A DNA stretch of 64,000 nt from Jatrophihabitans telluris (GTDB lineage: Bacteria > Actinomycetota > Actinomycetes > Mycobacteriales > Jatrophihabitantaceae). The notes beneath the pieces were generated by a model. The model saw only the letters and a list, made by a program, of their open reading frames with translations. It had not been told where the DNA came from and ran no database searches. Position 1 is the first letter of the stretch. Each line of letters starts with the position of its first letter. The stretch spans positions 1,798,001 through 1,862,000 of the forward strand of contig NZ_CP097332.1 of the NCBI RefSeq assembly GCF_023516435.1, written 5' to 3'. Of this stretch, positions 55,431 to 64,000 are shown piece after piece. The translations under genes were made by a program, and so were the position numbers.

Positions 55431-55465
55431 TTGCTCAATCCACATCAGGAACCATGGGAGATTTT

Positions 55466-56662
55466 GTGAGCCGACGCCTTTTCACCTCGGAGTCCGTGAC
55501 CGAGGGCCATCCGGACAAGATTGCCGATCAGATCTCTGACGGCATCCTGGACGCCCTTCTCGCCGCCGACCCCGCCAGCCGGGTTGCGGTGGAGACCATG
55601 ATCACCACCGGTCAGGTCCACATCGCCGGCGAGGTGACCACCGATGCGTACGCCGACATCCCCGCTATCGTGCGCAAGACGATCCTCGGGATCGGCTACG
55701 ACTCCTCGCGTAAGGGCTTCGACGGTGAGTCCTGCGGTGTCAGCGTGTCCATCGGCGCGCAGTCCCCGGACATCGCCCAGGGGGTCGACACCGCCTACGA
55801 GAGCCGTGTCGAGCATTCCGAAGACGCCATCGCGGCGCAGGGTGCCGGTGATCAGGGCCTGATGTTCGGCTATGCCTCCGACGAAACGCCGGAATTGATG
55901 CCGCTGCCGATCTGGCTGGCCCACCGGCTGGCCGAGAAGCTGACCGAGGTCCGCAAGAACGGCACGATCCCCTACCTGCGTCCCGACGGTAAGACCCAGG
56001 TCACCATCGAGTACGTCAACAACAAGCCGGTTCGGCTGGACACCGTCGTGGTGTCGAGCCAGCACGCCGAGGACATCGATCTGGACACCCTTCTCAAGCC
56101 CGACATCGAGGAGCACGTCGTCAAGCCGGTCGTCGAGGCCGTCGCCGGACTGGACACCAGCGACTACCGGTTGCTGGTCAACCCGACCGGCCGTTTCGTC
56201 ATCGGTGGACCGATGGGCGACGCCGGCCTGACCGGGCGCAAGATCATCGTCGACACCTACGGTGGCATGGCCCGGCACGGTGGCGGCGCGTTCTCCGGCA
56301 AGGATCCGTCGAAGGTTGACCGGTCCGCGGCCTACGCGATGCGCTGGGTGGCCAAGAACGTGGTGGCCGCCAAGCTGGCGACCCGCTGCGAGGTCCAGGT
56401 CGCCTACGCCATCGGCAAGGCCGAGCCGGTGGGCCTGTTCGTCGAGACCTTCGGCACCGAGACCGTTCCGGTTGAGCGGATCATCTCGGCGATCACCGAG
56501 ACCTTCGACCTCCGTCCGGCCGCCATCATCCGGGACCTGGACCTGAAGCGGCCGATTTACCAGAAGACCGCGGCCTACGGCCACTTCGGTCGCGAAGACG
56601 CCGATTTCACCTGGGAGCGCACCGACCGCGCCGAGCAGCTCGCCAAGCTCGCGACCAGCTGA
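55466..56662 (+). CDS. metK: S-adenosylmethionine synthetase
   Basis: Makes SAM from methionine and ATP; supplies RlmN, RsmB and other methylases. The protein is 398 aa. Signature motifs are [20 protein letters not shown] at the start, [15 protein letters not shown] (about residue 130) and [20 protein letters not shown] (about 275). GTG 55466 is preferred over ATG 55454 because GGGAG ends five nt before it and the homologous N-terminus starts there. No SAM riboswitch is visible. A very strong terminator follows. Confidence 0.97.
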   Translation: MSRRLFTSESVTEGHPDKIADQISDGILDALLAADPASRVAVETMITTGQVHIAGEVTTDAYADIPAIVRKTILGIGYDSSRKGFDGESCGVSVSIGAQSPDIAQGVDTAYESRVEHSEDAIAAQGAGDQGLMFGYASDETPELMPLPIWLAHRLAEKLTEVRKNGTIPYLRPDGKTQVTIEYVNNKPVRLDTVVVSSQHAEDIDLDTLLKPDIEEHVVKPVVEAVAGLDTSDYRLLVNPTGRFVIGGPMGDAGLTGRKIIVDTYGGMARHGGGAFSGKDPSKVDRSAAYAMRWVAKNVVAAKLATRCEVQVAYAIGKAEPVGLFVETFGTETVPVERIISAITETFDLRPAAIIRDLDLKRPIYQKTAAYGHFGREDADFTWERTDRAEQLAKLATS

Positions 56663-56670
56663 GACCAACG

Positions 56671-56715
56671 CTGTGGGGGCAGCGGTGACCGTGAGGGTCG
56701 CCGCTGCCCCCACAG
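56671..56715 (+). terminator. Very strong hairpin terminator after metK
   Basis: A 20-bp stem (56671-56690 with 56696-56715) with one G-T wobble closes a 5-nt loop GTGAG. It begins nine nt after the stop and is followed by TCGTTTGC. It isolates metK from priA. Confidence 0.85.
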
Positions 56716-56765
56716 TCGTTTGCTCGGGCTGCAGGCAGACGTCCGGGCAACCGCCATGGCGTTCG

Positions 56766-56813
56766 TCGATACCTGAGCACTGACCTCGGTCGATACCTCA
56801 GCACTGACCTCGG
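56766..56813. repeat. 24-bp tandem repeat upstream of priA
   Basis: Two adjacent 24-bp copies (56766-56789 and 56790-56813) differ at one base, starting TCGATACCT and containing AGCACTGACCTCGG. They lie about 50 nt before the priA start between the metK terminator and the priA start. Confidence 0.75.
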
Positions 56814-56863
56814 CTGAGGCCTCCGCTGCGAAAACCGTCGGTGCGGACTGGTAGGCATGAGGC

Positions 56864-58861
56864 GTGTCCAGCGTCGGCGGTAGCTCCGGCCGCCGGCCCG
56901 CGGCGGCCAATCCGATCGCGCGGGTGGCGGTCGATTCACCCTTGCCCCACCTGGACCGCCCCTTCGACTATCTCGTCCCGATCGAGCTCGACCAGGTCGT
57001 CGGTGCTGGTTCGCGGGTCCGCATCCGTTTCGCCGGACGACTGGTCGACGGGTGGGTGCTGAGCCGCGAACCGGCCAGCGAGCACGATGGCCGGCTGGCG
57101 TACCTCGAGCGCGGCGTGGGCGACGAACCGGTGCTCACGCCGGAAACCACGGCCCTTTTCCGCGCGGTTGCCGACCGATGGGCGGGCACCTTCGCCGACG
57201 TGGTGAGGCTCGCGGTTCCACCACGGCATGCCCGAGCCGAGGCTGCCGCCCCGATCTCGCCGAGCGCGCCGACGACCGCGCTGCAGTCCACTGGCTGGCC
57301 GCGCTACCGGGCCGGTGCGGCGTTCGTCGCTGCGGTCGCCGCGCACCGGCCCGCGCGTGCGGTGTGGAACATCCTGCCCGACGAGGACTGGCCGGTCCGC
57401 GTTGCCGAGTTGGTGCGCACCAGCGTGGCGGCCGGGCGTGGCGCCATTGTGGTCGTCCCCGACGCTCGCGACAGCGCACGGGTGGACGCCGCACTGTCGG
57501 CGACCATGCCCGCGGGCTCGCACGTGCTGCTGAGCGCCGAACTCGGTCCCGAGGCGCGGTACCGACGGTGGCTGGCCGTCCGGCGCGGGTCCGTGATGGC
57601 GGTCGTGGGCAATCGCTCCGCGGTGTACGCACCGGTGCGCGATCTGGGGCTGATCGTCCTGCTCGACGATGGCGATGACCTGCACGCCGAGCCCCGGGCC
57701 CCCTACCCACACGCACGCGACGTCGCCGTCCTGCGCTCGGCCCTGGGCGGCGCTGCGCTGATGATCGGTGGTCATGCCCAGACGGCCGAGGCCGCCCTGC
57801 TTCTGCAATCCGGCTGGGCTCAGCGCATCGCTGCGAGCCGGGACGAGCTGCGCGCGGCGGCGCCACGGGTGATCGCCACGGGCGACGACTTCGAGCTCGA
57901 GCGTGACCCGGTCGCCCGTTCCGCCCGGCTACCGGCGGTGGCCTTCCGAGCTGCGCGCCAGTCCTTGGCGGCCGGACACCCGGTGTTGCTACAGGTCCCG
58001 CGCCGGGGCTACGTCCCCTCTCTGGCGTGCGTGAAGGACCGCACCCCCGCTCGGTGTCCGACGTGTTCCGGGCCGCTGGCGGCCTCGGGCCCTGGCGCCA
58101 CGCCGACCTGTCGCTGGTGCGGCCGGGCGGCCACGGACTGGCACTGCCCGGTCTGCTCGGGTCGGGCGCTGCGGGCGGTGGTGATCGGCGCCGGGCGGAC
58201 GGCGGAGGAGATCGGCCGTGCCTTTGCGGGCACGGTGACCCGGACCAGCGCCGGAGACCAGGTGCTGGCCGAGATCCCGGACGGCCCGAGTGTGGTGGTG
58301 GCGACGCCGGGAGCCGAGCCCTTCGTCGCGGGCGGGTACGGAGCGGCTCTGCTGCTCGACGGTTGGGCGCTGTTGTCCCGCGCTGACCTGCGTGCGGGGG
58401 AGGAGGCGCTGCGCCGGTGGGCCAACGCCGCCGCTCTTGTCCGCGCCGACGGTCAGGTGATCGTGACTGCCGACGCGTCGCTGGCGCCGGTGCAGGCGCT
58501 GGTGCGCTGGGATCCCTCCGGCTTCGCCGAGCGCGAGCTGGCCGACCGGCGCGAGCTCGATTTCCCTCCGGTGAGCCGCATGGCGTCGCTGACCGGCGAG
58601 CCGGCCGATGTCGCCGAGCTGCTCGCCCTGGCCCACCTGCCGGCCAGCGCGCAGGAGCTGGGATCGGTCTCGGCGCCACCTCCACGCCGGGCCGGCCGTC
58701 CACTGCCGCCCACGTCCGAGACGATCAGGCTGCTGTTGCGCGTTCCCCGCGCCGACGGCGTGGCGTTGGCTGAGGCCCTGCACGCGGCGGCCGCGGTGCG
58801 CTCGGCGCGCAAGTCCGGTGGGCCCGTTCGAACCGCCCTGGATCCCCTCGAACTGTTCTGA
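56864..58861 (+). CDS. priA: Primosomal protein N' (PriA), degenerate actinobacterial type
   Basis: Replication-restart protein homologue of 665 aa. The N-terminal DNA-binding domain is intact (RVAVDSPLPHLDRPFDYLVP and GSRVRIRFAGRLVDGWVLS). The helicase region has lost its motifs: where GxGKT should be, the sequence reads WNILPDEDWPVRVAELV, and the DEEH box reads LLDDGDDLHA. The zinc-binding part keeps seven of eight cysteines (ARCPTCSGPL, CRWCG, CPVCSG); the fourth ligand position reads CVKD. It is therefore not expected to hydrolyse ATP, as reported for other actinobacteria. GTG 56864 has TAGGCAT just upstream. Confidence 0.93.
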   Translation: MSSVGGSSGRRPAAANPIARVAVDSPLPHLDRPFDYLVPIELDQVVGAGSRVRIRFAGRLVDGWVLSREPASEHDGRLAYLERGVGDEPVLTPETTALFRAVADRWAGTFADVVRLAVPPRHARAEAAAPISPSAPTTALQSTGWPRYRAGAAFVAAVAAHRPARAVWNILPDEDWPVRVAELVRTSVAAGRGAIVVVPDARDSARVDAALSATMPAGSHVLLSAELGPEARYRRWLAVRRGSVMAVVGNRSAVYAPVRDLGLIVLLDDGDDLHAEPRAPYPHARDVAVLRSALGGAALMIGGHAQTAEAALLLQSGWAQRIAASRDELRAAAPRVIATGDDFELERDPVARSARLPAVAFRAARQSLAAGHPVLLQVPRRGYVPSLACVKDRTPARCPTCSGPLAASGPGATPTCRWCGRAATDWHCPVCSGRALRAVVIGAGRTAEEIGRAFAGTVTRTSAGDQVLAEIPDGPSVVVATPGAEPFVAGGYGAALLLDGWALLSRADLRAGEEALRRWANAAALVRADGQVIVTADASLAPVQALVRWDPSGFAERELADRRELDFPPVSRMASLTGEPADVAELLALAHLPASAQELGSVSAPPPRRAGRPLPPTSETIRLLLRVPRADGVALAEALHAAAAVRSARKSGGPVRTALDPLELF

Positions 58862-58876
58862 ACTCCCCGCGCTCCG

Positions 58877-58951
58877 GTTGAGGTTGCCCTCCTTGCTCGC
58901 GAGAAAGGCAACCTCAACGGATCGTGGGTGAGCAAGAAGGGCAACCTCAAC
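58877..58951. terminator. Alternative hairpins at the priA / MFS junction
   Basis: GTTGAGGTTGCC (58877-58888) can pair with GGCAACCTCAAC at 58907-58918 (12 bp) or, extended to 22 nt (58877-58898), with 58930-58951 with a single mismatch. The two are mutually exclusive. They lie between convergent genes, and the second arm covers the MFS stop codon, so at least one should act as a bidirectional terminator. Confidence 0.7.
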
Positions 58952-60863
58952 GGTTGTCGGTCAGGGCGTCCTCGTAGGCGACGTCCTGCCCGGGGATGCC
59001 GTCCAGGGCGGCCCCCTCACGGGCCAGCGCCTGCATCACCGTCTCGTGCCCGTGCCCGTGCTCGGCGCTGACGGTTCGGCTGGACGCGTGAGTGGACGTG
59101 TGGTCGGTCGCGGAGCCGGATCCCTGGCCGGACTTGGCGAGCTCGGACTTGGCGAGCCCGGCATTCGGCGGCAGATCGCGATCGGGTTCGGCGTGCACGA
59201 ACTTCTCGCCCCGCATCAGCGAGGCCACCGCGGCGATGAGCAGCATCACGATCGACGCGCCGAAGGCGATCAGCAGCCCGTGCTTGAACGCGTCGGCAAT
59301 CAGGTGCGGGAAGAACTGCTGACCGGTCAGAGCTGCGACATCGACGCCCGAGCCAGGCTGAAGCTGTTGCGGATCGACCTGGTGAACCAACTGCTGGATC
59401 GGGTTGTCGCCGAGGAAGGCCGCGAACAGGGTCCCGACGGGCGGAATGTGCGAAATCGTGTGGGCTGCCTCGGGCGTGATACCGAGCTTGGTCAGGCCTG
59501 CGTACATCGAGTCCGGCAGTCGGCTGGCCAGCCCGATCGCCATCAGTGTGAAGAAGCCGCCCATTGACAGGACCATCCCGGCGTTCATGCCGGTGGCCCG
59601 GATACCGGAGGCCGCACCACGCTCGGAGGCGGGCACCGCGTTCATGATCGCCGCCGAGTTGGGGGCGGCCATCAAGCTCATCCCGATACCGTTGGCGGCC
59701 AGCAGGGCGGCGAACACCACGTAGTTGAAGTCCGCCGGAATCAGGATCAGGCCCAGGAACGTGGCCGCGGTGAGCAGCAGCCCACCGGTGGCGAAGGCCC
59801 TCGCCCCGAACCGGTCGGACAGCGCGCCCGAGGCGGGGCCCGCGATCAGGAATCCGACGGTCAGCGGAAGCATGTAGATACCGGCCCAGAGCGGGGTGTC
59901 GTGGAAGGCGTAGCCGTGCAGCGGCAACCAGATCCCCTGCAGCCAGATGATCAGCATGAACTGCAGACCACCGCGTGCCATCGACGAGAGGAAGTTGACG
60001 CTCTGCCCCGCCGCGAACGCCCTGATTCGGAACAGCGACAGGTCCATCATCGGATCGGCGACGCGGGTCTCGATGAACCCGAAGGCGATCAGCAGGAGCC
60101 CGCCGCCGATCAGACCGGTCAGCACCTTCGGTGACGTCCAGCCCATGGTGTGACTGCCGTAGGGCTGCAGGCCGTAGGTGATGGCGACCAGGATCGCGAT
60201 CAGGCCGATGCCGAAGCTGAGGTTGCCCCACCAGTCGATAGCGATCCGGGCCGCGTTGTTGCGCGGCTTGTCCCGCAGGCTGCGATAGCCCATCCAGGTG
60301 CCCCAGATCCCGACGGGCACGCTGACCCAGAACACCGCACGCCAGTGCCATTCCGACAGCAGGCCGCCGATCACCAGGCCGAGGAAGGACCCGCCGATGC
60401 CGGCGACCTGGTTGACACCGAGGGCGAACCCGCGCCGGTCGGCAGGGAAGGCGTCGGTGATCAGGGCGGTCGAGTTCGCGGTCAGCATGGCGCCGCCGAC
60501 ACCCTGCACCACTCGCAGGACGATGAGTTCGAGGGCCCCGGCGGCGCCGCTGTTCGGGATCAGCGCGCAGGCGATCGAGGCGATCGTGAAGATCAGGAAG
60601 CCCAGGTTGAACAGCTTCGCGCGCCCGTACTGATCACCGAGCCGCCCGAAGGTCACGACCAGGACCGCTGTGACCAACAGATAGCCCATCAGCATCCACA
60701 GCAGGTAGGAGATGTTGGACGGTGCCAGCGGATCGAGTCCGAGTCCGGCGAAGATCGCCGGCAGCGAGATGAGCAGGATCGAGGAGTTCAGGGTCGCGGC
60801 CAGGATGCCGACGGTGGTCACGGACAGCGCGACGCGGCGCTCGTGAGCAGCAGGATCAAGCAC
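58947..60863 (-). CDS. MFS drug exporter, DHA2 (EmrB/QacA) family
   Basis: Proton-coupled exporter of 638 aa with 14 predicted helices. It opens TVGILAATLNSSILLISLPA. The A-motif is GRLGDQYGRAKLFNLGFLIF, and QGVGGAMLTANSTALITDAF with GVNQVAGIGGSFLGL is motif C of drug/H+ antiporters. The last 90 residues are a hydrophilic tail rich in His, Ser and Glu. The GTG at 60863 follows GGAAGGA. A MarR/TetR-like operator lies 19-33 nt upstream. No regulator gene is adjacent. Confidence 0.92.
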   Translation of the reverse strand: MLDPAAHERRVALSVTTVGILAATLNSSILLISLPAIFAGLGLDPLAPSNISYLLWMLMGYLLVTAVLVVTFGRLGDQYGRAKLFNLGFLIFTIASIACALIPNSGAAGALELIVLRVVQGVGGAMLTANSTALITDAFPADRRGFALGVNQVAGIGGSFLGLVIGGLLSEWHWRAVFWVSVPVGIWGTWMGYRSLRDKPRNNAARIAIDWWGNLSFGIGLIAILVAITYGLQPYGSHTMGWTSPKVLTGLIGGGLLLIAFGFIETRVADPMMDLSLFRIRAFAAGQSVNFLSSMARGGLQFMLIIWLQGIWLPLHGYAFHDTPLWAGIYMLPLTVGFLIAGPASGALSDRFGARAFATGGLLLTAATFLGLILIPADFNYVVFAALLAANGIGMSLMAAPNSAAIMNAVPASERGAASGIRATGMNAGMVLSMGGFFTLMAIGLASRLPDSMYAGLTKLGITPEAAHTISHIPPVGTLFAAFLGDNPIQQLVHQVDPQQLQPGSGVDVAALTGQQFFPHLIADAFKHGLLIAFGASIVMLLIAAVASLMRGEKFVHAEPDRDLPPNAGLAKSELAKSGQGSGSATDHTSTHASSRTVSAEHGHGHETVMQALAREGAALDGIPGQDVAYEDALTDNR

Positions 60864-60881
60864 AGTGGATTCCTTCCTTCG

Positions 60882-60896
60882 TTAGCCATGCTAACT
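60882..60896. promoter_or_regulatory. Inverted repeat in the MFS promoter region
   Basis: GTTAGC-CAT-GCTAAC has 6-bp arms and a 3-nt spacer in the 77-nt gap between the divergent MFS and def genes. Sites of the TTAG-N-CTAA type bind MarR-family repressors that control drug exporters. It is 19 nt upstream of the MFS start. Confidence 0.5.
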
Positions 60897-60926
60897 AATG
60901 TGGGTTTCCCGCGCGTAACCGGTAAC

Positions 60927-60932
60927 TAAACT
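60927..60932 (+). promoter_or_regulatory. -10 element of def
   Basis: TAAACT lies eight nt before the GTG at 60941 with no ribosome-binding site, consistent with a leaderless def-fmt-rsmB transcript. Confidence 0.45.
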
Positions 60933-60940
60933 CACGTGCT

Positions 60941-61534
60941 GTGACCGTCCTCCCCATCCGCCTGTTCGGCGACCCGGTGCTGCGCACCCGGGCCGACGAG
61001 GTGACCGTGTTCGACAAAGAGCTTCGCCAGCTGGTCTCCGACCTGCGCGAGACCATGCTCGACGCGCCTGGGGCAGGGCTGGCGGCGCCACAACTGGGTG
61101 TGAGTCTGCGGGTGTTCACCTACTGGCTCAGCGAGGATCAGCAGGGTCACCTGATCAATCCGGTCCTGCACTTCCCGTCGGAGGACATGCAGGACGGTCC
61201 CGAGGGCTGTCTGTCGATCCCTGGCCTGTCCTGGGATTGCGCGCGACGCGAGCACGTCGTGGCCCATGGCCAGAACGAGTACGGCGACCCGGTCACCGTC
61301 GAGGGAACCGCGCGCCTGTCCAGGTGCATCCAGCACGAAACCGATCACCTCGACGGCGTGCTGTTCGTCGATCGCCTCGACGCCGAAACCCGACGCGCGG
61401 CGATGGCCGAGATCCGCAACGCCGAATGGTCGGGGCTCACCCCGCCGGTCGTCAAGGTCAGCCCGCACGGCGCGGGCGCCGGTGGCGGGGGCGGTGCTCT
61501 CGGTCCCGGGAGCATGTTCGGGCTACGCCGGTGA
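60941..61534 (+). CDS. def: Peptide deformylase
   Basis: Removes the formyl group from nascent proteins; a metal enzyme. The protein is 197 aa. Motif I is GAGLAAPQ (residues 44-51), motif II EGCLS (88-92, metal cysteine C90) and motif III HETDH (132-136). A Gly-rich C-terminal tail of about 20 residues follows. GTG 60941 has TAAACT eight nt upstream. The stop overlaps the fmt start (GTGA), which couples removal and addition of the formyl group. Confidence 0.97.
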   Translation: MTVLPIRLFGDPVLRTRADEVTVFDKELRQLVSDLRETMLDAPGAGLAAPQLGVSLRVFTYWLSEDQQGHLINPVLHFPSEDMQDGPEGCLSIPGLSWDCARREHVVAHGQNEYGDPVTVEGTARLSRCIQHETDHLDGVLFVDRLDAETRRAAMAEIRNAEWSGLTPPVVKVSPHGAGAGGGGGALGPGSMFGLRR

Positions 61535-62484
61535 GGCTGCTGTTCGCCGGCACCCCCGAGGTCGCCCGCCCGTCGCTACAGGCCCTGATCGACAGCCCCA
61601 ACCACGAGGTCGTCGGCGTACTCAGCCGGCCCGAGAGTCGCTCCGGCCGCGGTCGCTCGCTCACCGCCTCGCCAGTGGCCGCCCTGGCCCAGGACCATTC
61701 CCTGCCGCTGTTCTCCCCGGCGCGGCCATCGGACCCGGATTTCGTCGCGGCGCTGACCGAGCTCGCGGTGGATGCCTGCCCGGTCGTGGCCTACGGGGCC
61801 CTGCTCCGGCAACCGACGCTGAGCGTGCCCCGGATCGGCTGGATCAATCTGCACTTCTCCTTGTTGCCCGCCTGGCGCGGTGCCGCGCCGGTTCAGCACG
61901 CCCTGCTCAACGGCGACGAGTTCACCGGCGCGTCGACCTTCCTCATCGGTCCGGGTCTGGACGACGGCCCGGTCTTCGGTGTCCTGACCGAGCGCATTCG
62001 GCCTGATGACACCAGCGGGAATCTGCTTGAGCGGTTGTCCGAGGCCGGAGCGGGCTTGCTGCTGGCCACCATGGACGGCATCGCCGACGGCAGCCTGAGC
62101 CCCGTGGTCCAACCCGTCGACGGTGTCTCGCTGGCGCCGAAGCTGACCCCGGCTGACGCACAGGTTCATTTCGACACCCCGGCCATCGCCCTCGAACGGC
62201 GCATCCGGGCGTGCACTCCGGCCCCCGGCGCGTGGACCGAAGCCGGTTCGGTGGGTGCCGACCGGCTCAAGCTCGGCCCGGTCCGGATCGCCACCGCAGA
62301 GCACGGACTGGCGCGCGGCGACCTCAAGCCGGGCGAGCTGGAGGTGCGCCGGCGGGCTGTGTTCGTCGGCACCCTTACCGATGCGGTCGAACTCGGCTCC
62401 GTCCAGCCCGCCGGAAAGAAGTCGGTGCCCGCCGCGGACTGGGCTCGTGGCGCACGGCTGGTGTCCGGGACTCGTCTTGGCTGA
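61531..62484 (+). CDS. fmt: Methionyl-tRNA formyltransferase
   Basis: Formylates initiator Met-tRNA. The protein is 317 aa. It starts [20 protein letters not shown]; the formyl-folate site has [20 protein letters not shown], with the catalytic Asn-His pair. The C-terminal domain (about 205-310) grips tRNA. The GTG at 61531 lies inside the def stop. The next gene, rsmB, probably starts eight nt before the fmt stop. Confidence 0.97.
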   Translation: MRLLFAGTPEVARPSLQALIDSPNHEVVGVLSRPESRSGRGRSLTASPVAALAQDHSLPLFSPARPSDPDFVAALTELAVDACPVVAYGALLRQPTLSVPRIGWINLHFSLLPAWRGAAPVQHALLNGDEFTGASTFLIGPGLDDGPVFGVLTERIRPDDTSGNLLERLSEAGAGLLLATMDGIADGSLSPVVQPVDGVSLAPKLTPADAQVHFDTPAIALERRIRACTPAPGAWTEAGSVGADRLKLGPVRIATAEHGLARGDLKPGELEVRRRAVFVGTLTDAVELGSVQPAGKKSVPAADWARGARLVSGTRLG

Positions 62485-63859
62485 CCAGGCGCGCCGAGTT
62501 GCCTACGAGTTGTTGCAGGCGGTCAGCCGGGACGACGGGTACGCCAACCTCGTGCTGCCGCGCCTGCTGGACTCGGCCGCCCTCACCGGTCGTGACGCAG
62601 GGCTGGCCACCGAACTCGGCTACGGCACGTTGCGGGCGTCGGGAGTTCTCGATGAGATTCTGTCCCGCTGCGCCACCCGACCGCTGGACGACATCGAGCT
62701 CGGGGTGCTCGATCTGCTGCGGCTGGGTTCTTACCAGCTGCTCAAGACCCGTATCCCGCCGCACGCCGCCGTCGCCACGACCGTGAGCCTGGCCCGGACC
62801 GTGGGACACGCCCGCAGTGCCGGATTCATCAACGCGATCCTGCGCAAGGTCGCCAGCCGCGACTTCGACGGCTGGGGCGAACAGATCGGCGCGGGGGCGT
62901 CGGAACTGGGACGGCTGGCTCTGCGGTTCAGCCATCCCGGTTGGATCGTCGCCGCTTTCGAACAGGCCCTGGGCGGACCATCGGGCTCGTCGGTCGCCGA
63001 GCTGGCCGATCTGCTCGAGGCCGACGACGCCCGCCCCGACACTCACCTGGTCGCGTGGCCCGGACGCTGCGACCCCGCGGAGTTGGTCGAGCAGTCCGAC
63101 GGGGAGGCCGGGCCGTACTCGCCCTTCGCGGTGCGGATGGCGGGTGGGCGGCCCGCCGATATCGCGGCTGTACGCGAACACCGAGCCGGGGTGCAGGACG
63201 AAGGCAGCCAACTGTGTGCCTGGGCGCTGACCCGGTTTCCCGATGCCGTCCCCGAGGGCAATGCGGACGGTATCGCCGCAGTCCCTCGCTGGCTGGACCT
63301 GTGCGCGGGCCCGGGCGGTAAGGCCGCACTGCTGGCCGCGCTGGCGGCGGAGGCCGGCGCCGAGCTAGTCGCCAACGAATTGCATCCGCATCGGGCCGAA
63401 CTCATTGCCGCTGCGGTAGCCGGCTGGCCGGTCGAGATCCGGATCGGGGACGGCCGCACGCTGATCGACCACGCCGGCTTCGACCGAATCCTGCTGGACG
63501 CGCCGTGCACCGGGCTCGGGGCGCTACGTCGTCGGCCCGAGGCACGGTGGCGCAAGAGCCCGGCCGACCTGCAGGAGCTCGTCCGTCTACAGGCTGACCT
63601 GCTCGATGCCGCCGCCGGGCTGCTGCGCGTCGGCGGGGTGCTGGCCTACGTGACGTGCTCGCCGCATCCGGCCGAGACCACCGCCCAGGTCTCAGCCGTA
63701 CTGAAGCGCCATCCCGCGCTCGAACTCGTCCCCGCCGGCGCGGCGTTCGGTTCGATCCCGCGGAGCGAGGCCGCCGGGTTGGCCGAGGCGGTCCAACTGT
63801 GGCCGCATCGGCACGGCACCGACGCGATGTTCTTCGCCGCGTTCCGCCGCAACCGGTAA
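62477..63859 (+). CDS. rsmB: 16S rRNA cytosine-C5 methyltransferase RsmB
   Basis: Methylates C967 of 16S rRNA using SAM; also called Sun. The protein is 460 aa from TTG 62477. An N-terminal NusB-like domain ([20 protein letters not shown] and [20 protein letters not shown]) is followed by the methylase domain with [38 protein letters not shown] and the catalytic cysteine in [15 protein letters not shown]. The TTG start overlaps fmt by eight nt; it is chosen because the conserved sequence begins two residues later, but other starts are possible. A 16-bp repeat array begins inside its last codons. Confidence 0.93.
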   Translation: MADQARRVAYELLQAVSRDDGYANLVLPRLLDSAALTGRDAGLATELGYGTLRASGVLDEILSRCATRPLDDIELGVLDLLRLGSYQLLKTRIPPHAAVATTVSLARTVGHARSAGFINAILRKVASRDFDGWGEQIGAGASELGRLALRFSHPGWIVAAFEQALGGPSGSSVAELADLLEADDARPDTHLVAWPGRCDPAELVEQSDGEAGPYSPFAVRMAGGRPADIAAVREHRAGVQDEGSQLCAWALTRFPDAVPEGNADGIAAVPRWLDLCAGPGGKAALLAALAAEAGAELVANELHPHRAELIAAAVAGWPVEIRIGDGRTLIDHAGFDRILLDAPCTGLGALRRRPEARWRKSPADLQELVRLQADLLDAAAGLLRVGGVLAYVTCSPHPAETTAQVSAVLKRHPALELVPAGAAFGSIPRSEAAGLAEAVQLWPHRHGTDAMFFAAFRRNR

Positions 63860-63908
63860 CCGCCGCAGCCGGTAACCGCCGAAGCCGGTAACCGCCGAAG
63901 CCGGTAAG
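63851..63908. repeat. 16-bp tandem repeat over the rsmB stop
   Basis: Units of 16 bp begin at 63851, 63867, 63883 and 63899 (the last partial). The second and third are identical, AGCCGGTAACCGCCGA; each contains the small palindrome CGGTAACCG. The rsmB stop codon TAA (63857-63859) lies in the first unit. No gene is visible in the remaining 92 bp to the window edge. Confidence 0.8.
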
Positions 63909-64000
63909 GGCCGCGCGGATCGTTCCCGCTGTCCGTCCCAGCCATCGGCAACCACTGCGTGGACCGCACCGCCGCCACGACCGCGAGAGCCGTGCGGAAG

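Noticed and set aside
55428-55465. SAM riboswitch upstream of metK
   Set aside because: Only 38 nt separate coaBC and metK, too short for any known SAM aptamer, and no consensus is visible.

Overview
The window is one contiguous stretch of a high-GC actinobacterial chromosome. The gene order matches the conserved actinobacterial backbone: tsf-pyrH-frr-cdsA-rlmN, dxr-rip-ispG, rimP-nusA-ylxR-infB-rbfA-truB, efp-nusB, the pyr operon with gmk-rpoZ-coaBC-metK-priA, then def-fmt-rsmB. A BldD regulator with the c-di-GMP signature, a degenerate PriA, a DUF2631 protein beside dxr and an Eis-type acetyltransferase point to a non-mycobacterial actinomycete, perhaps near Frankiales, Nakamurellales or Jatrophihabitans. 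The genus cannot be fixed from sequence alone. No rRNA, tRNA, CRISPR array, insertion sequence or prophage is visible.

Region by region. 1-4.7 kb holds translation and lipid genes. 4.7-20.6 kb is an accessory-looking block of 15 genes inserted between rlmN and the dxr group. It carries a benzoate-type transporter with a divergent XRE-cupin regulator, two FAD oxidoreductases, alanine dehydrogenase, a class III aminotransferase, two Lrp/AsnC regulators, a PotDABC-like polyamine ABC importer, a ureohydrolase and a saccharopine-dehydrogenase-like enzyme. Read together it looks like an amine or polyamine uptake and catabolism island. 20.7-28.5 kb holds isoprenoid genes dxr and ispG, the site-2 protease Rip, an FKBP, Eis, a frameshifted acetyltransferase and a HAD protein. 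28.5-38.7 kb is the NusA/IF2 region with a Tat-exported protein and a DUF4439 protein, then truB, efp and nusB.

38.8-49.9 kb contains bldD on the minus strand, with candidate autoregulatory BldD boxes, and the complete pyrR-B-C-carA-carB-pyrK-D-F operon. The pyr leader carries a match to the PyrR RNA-binding loop. Most pyr genes are translationally coupled by 1-8 nt overlaps, including a possible 11-codon micro-ORF joining pyrC to carA. 50.0-56.7 kb is gmk-rpoZ-coaBC-metK, interrupted by an opposing pntA1-pntA2-pntB transhydrogenase operon whose upstream region carries six tandem 11-bp repeats. 56.9-63.9 kb holds priA, a 14-helix MFS exporter with a candidate operator, and def-fmt-rsmB.

A cross-cutting feature is leaderless expression. 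Several genes without a Shine-Dalgarno sequence have a -10-like hexamer 6-9 nt upstream of the start codon (rlmN, benE, the aminotransferase-linked lrp, speB-like, dxr, the GNAT gene, gmk, def). Genes inside operons use ordinary ribosome-binding sites or stop/start overlaps.
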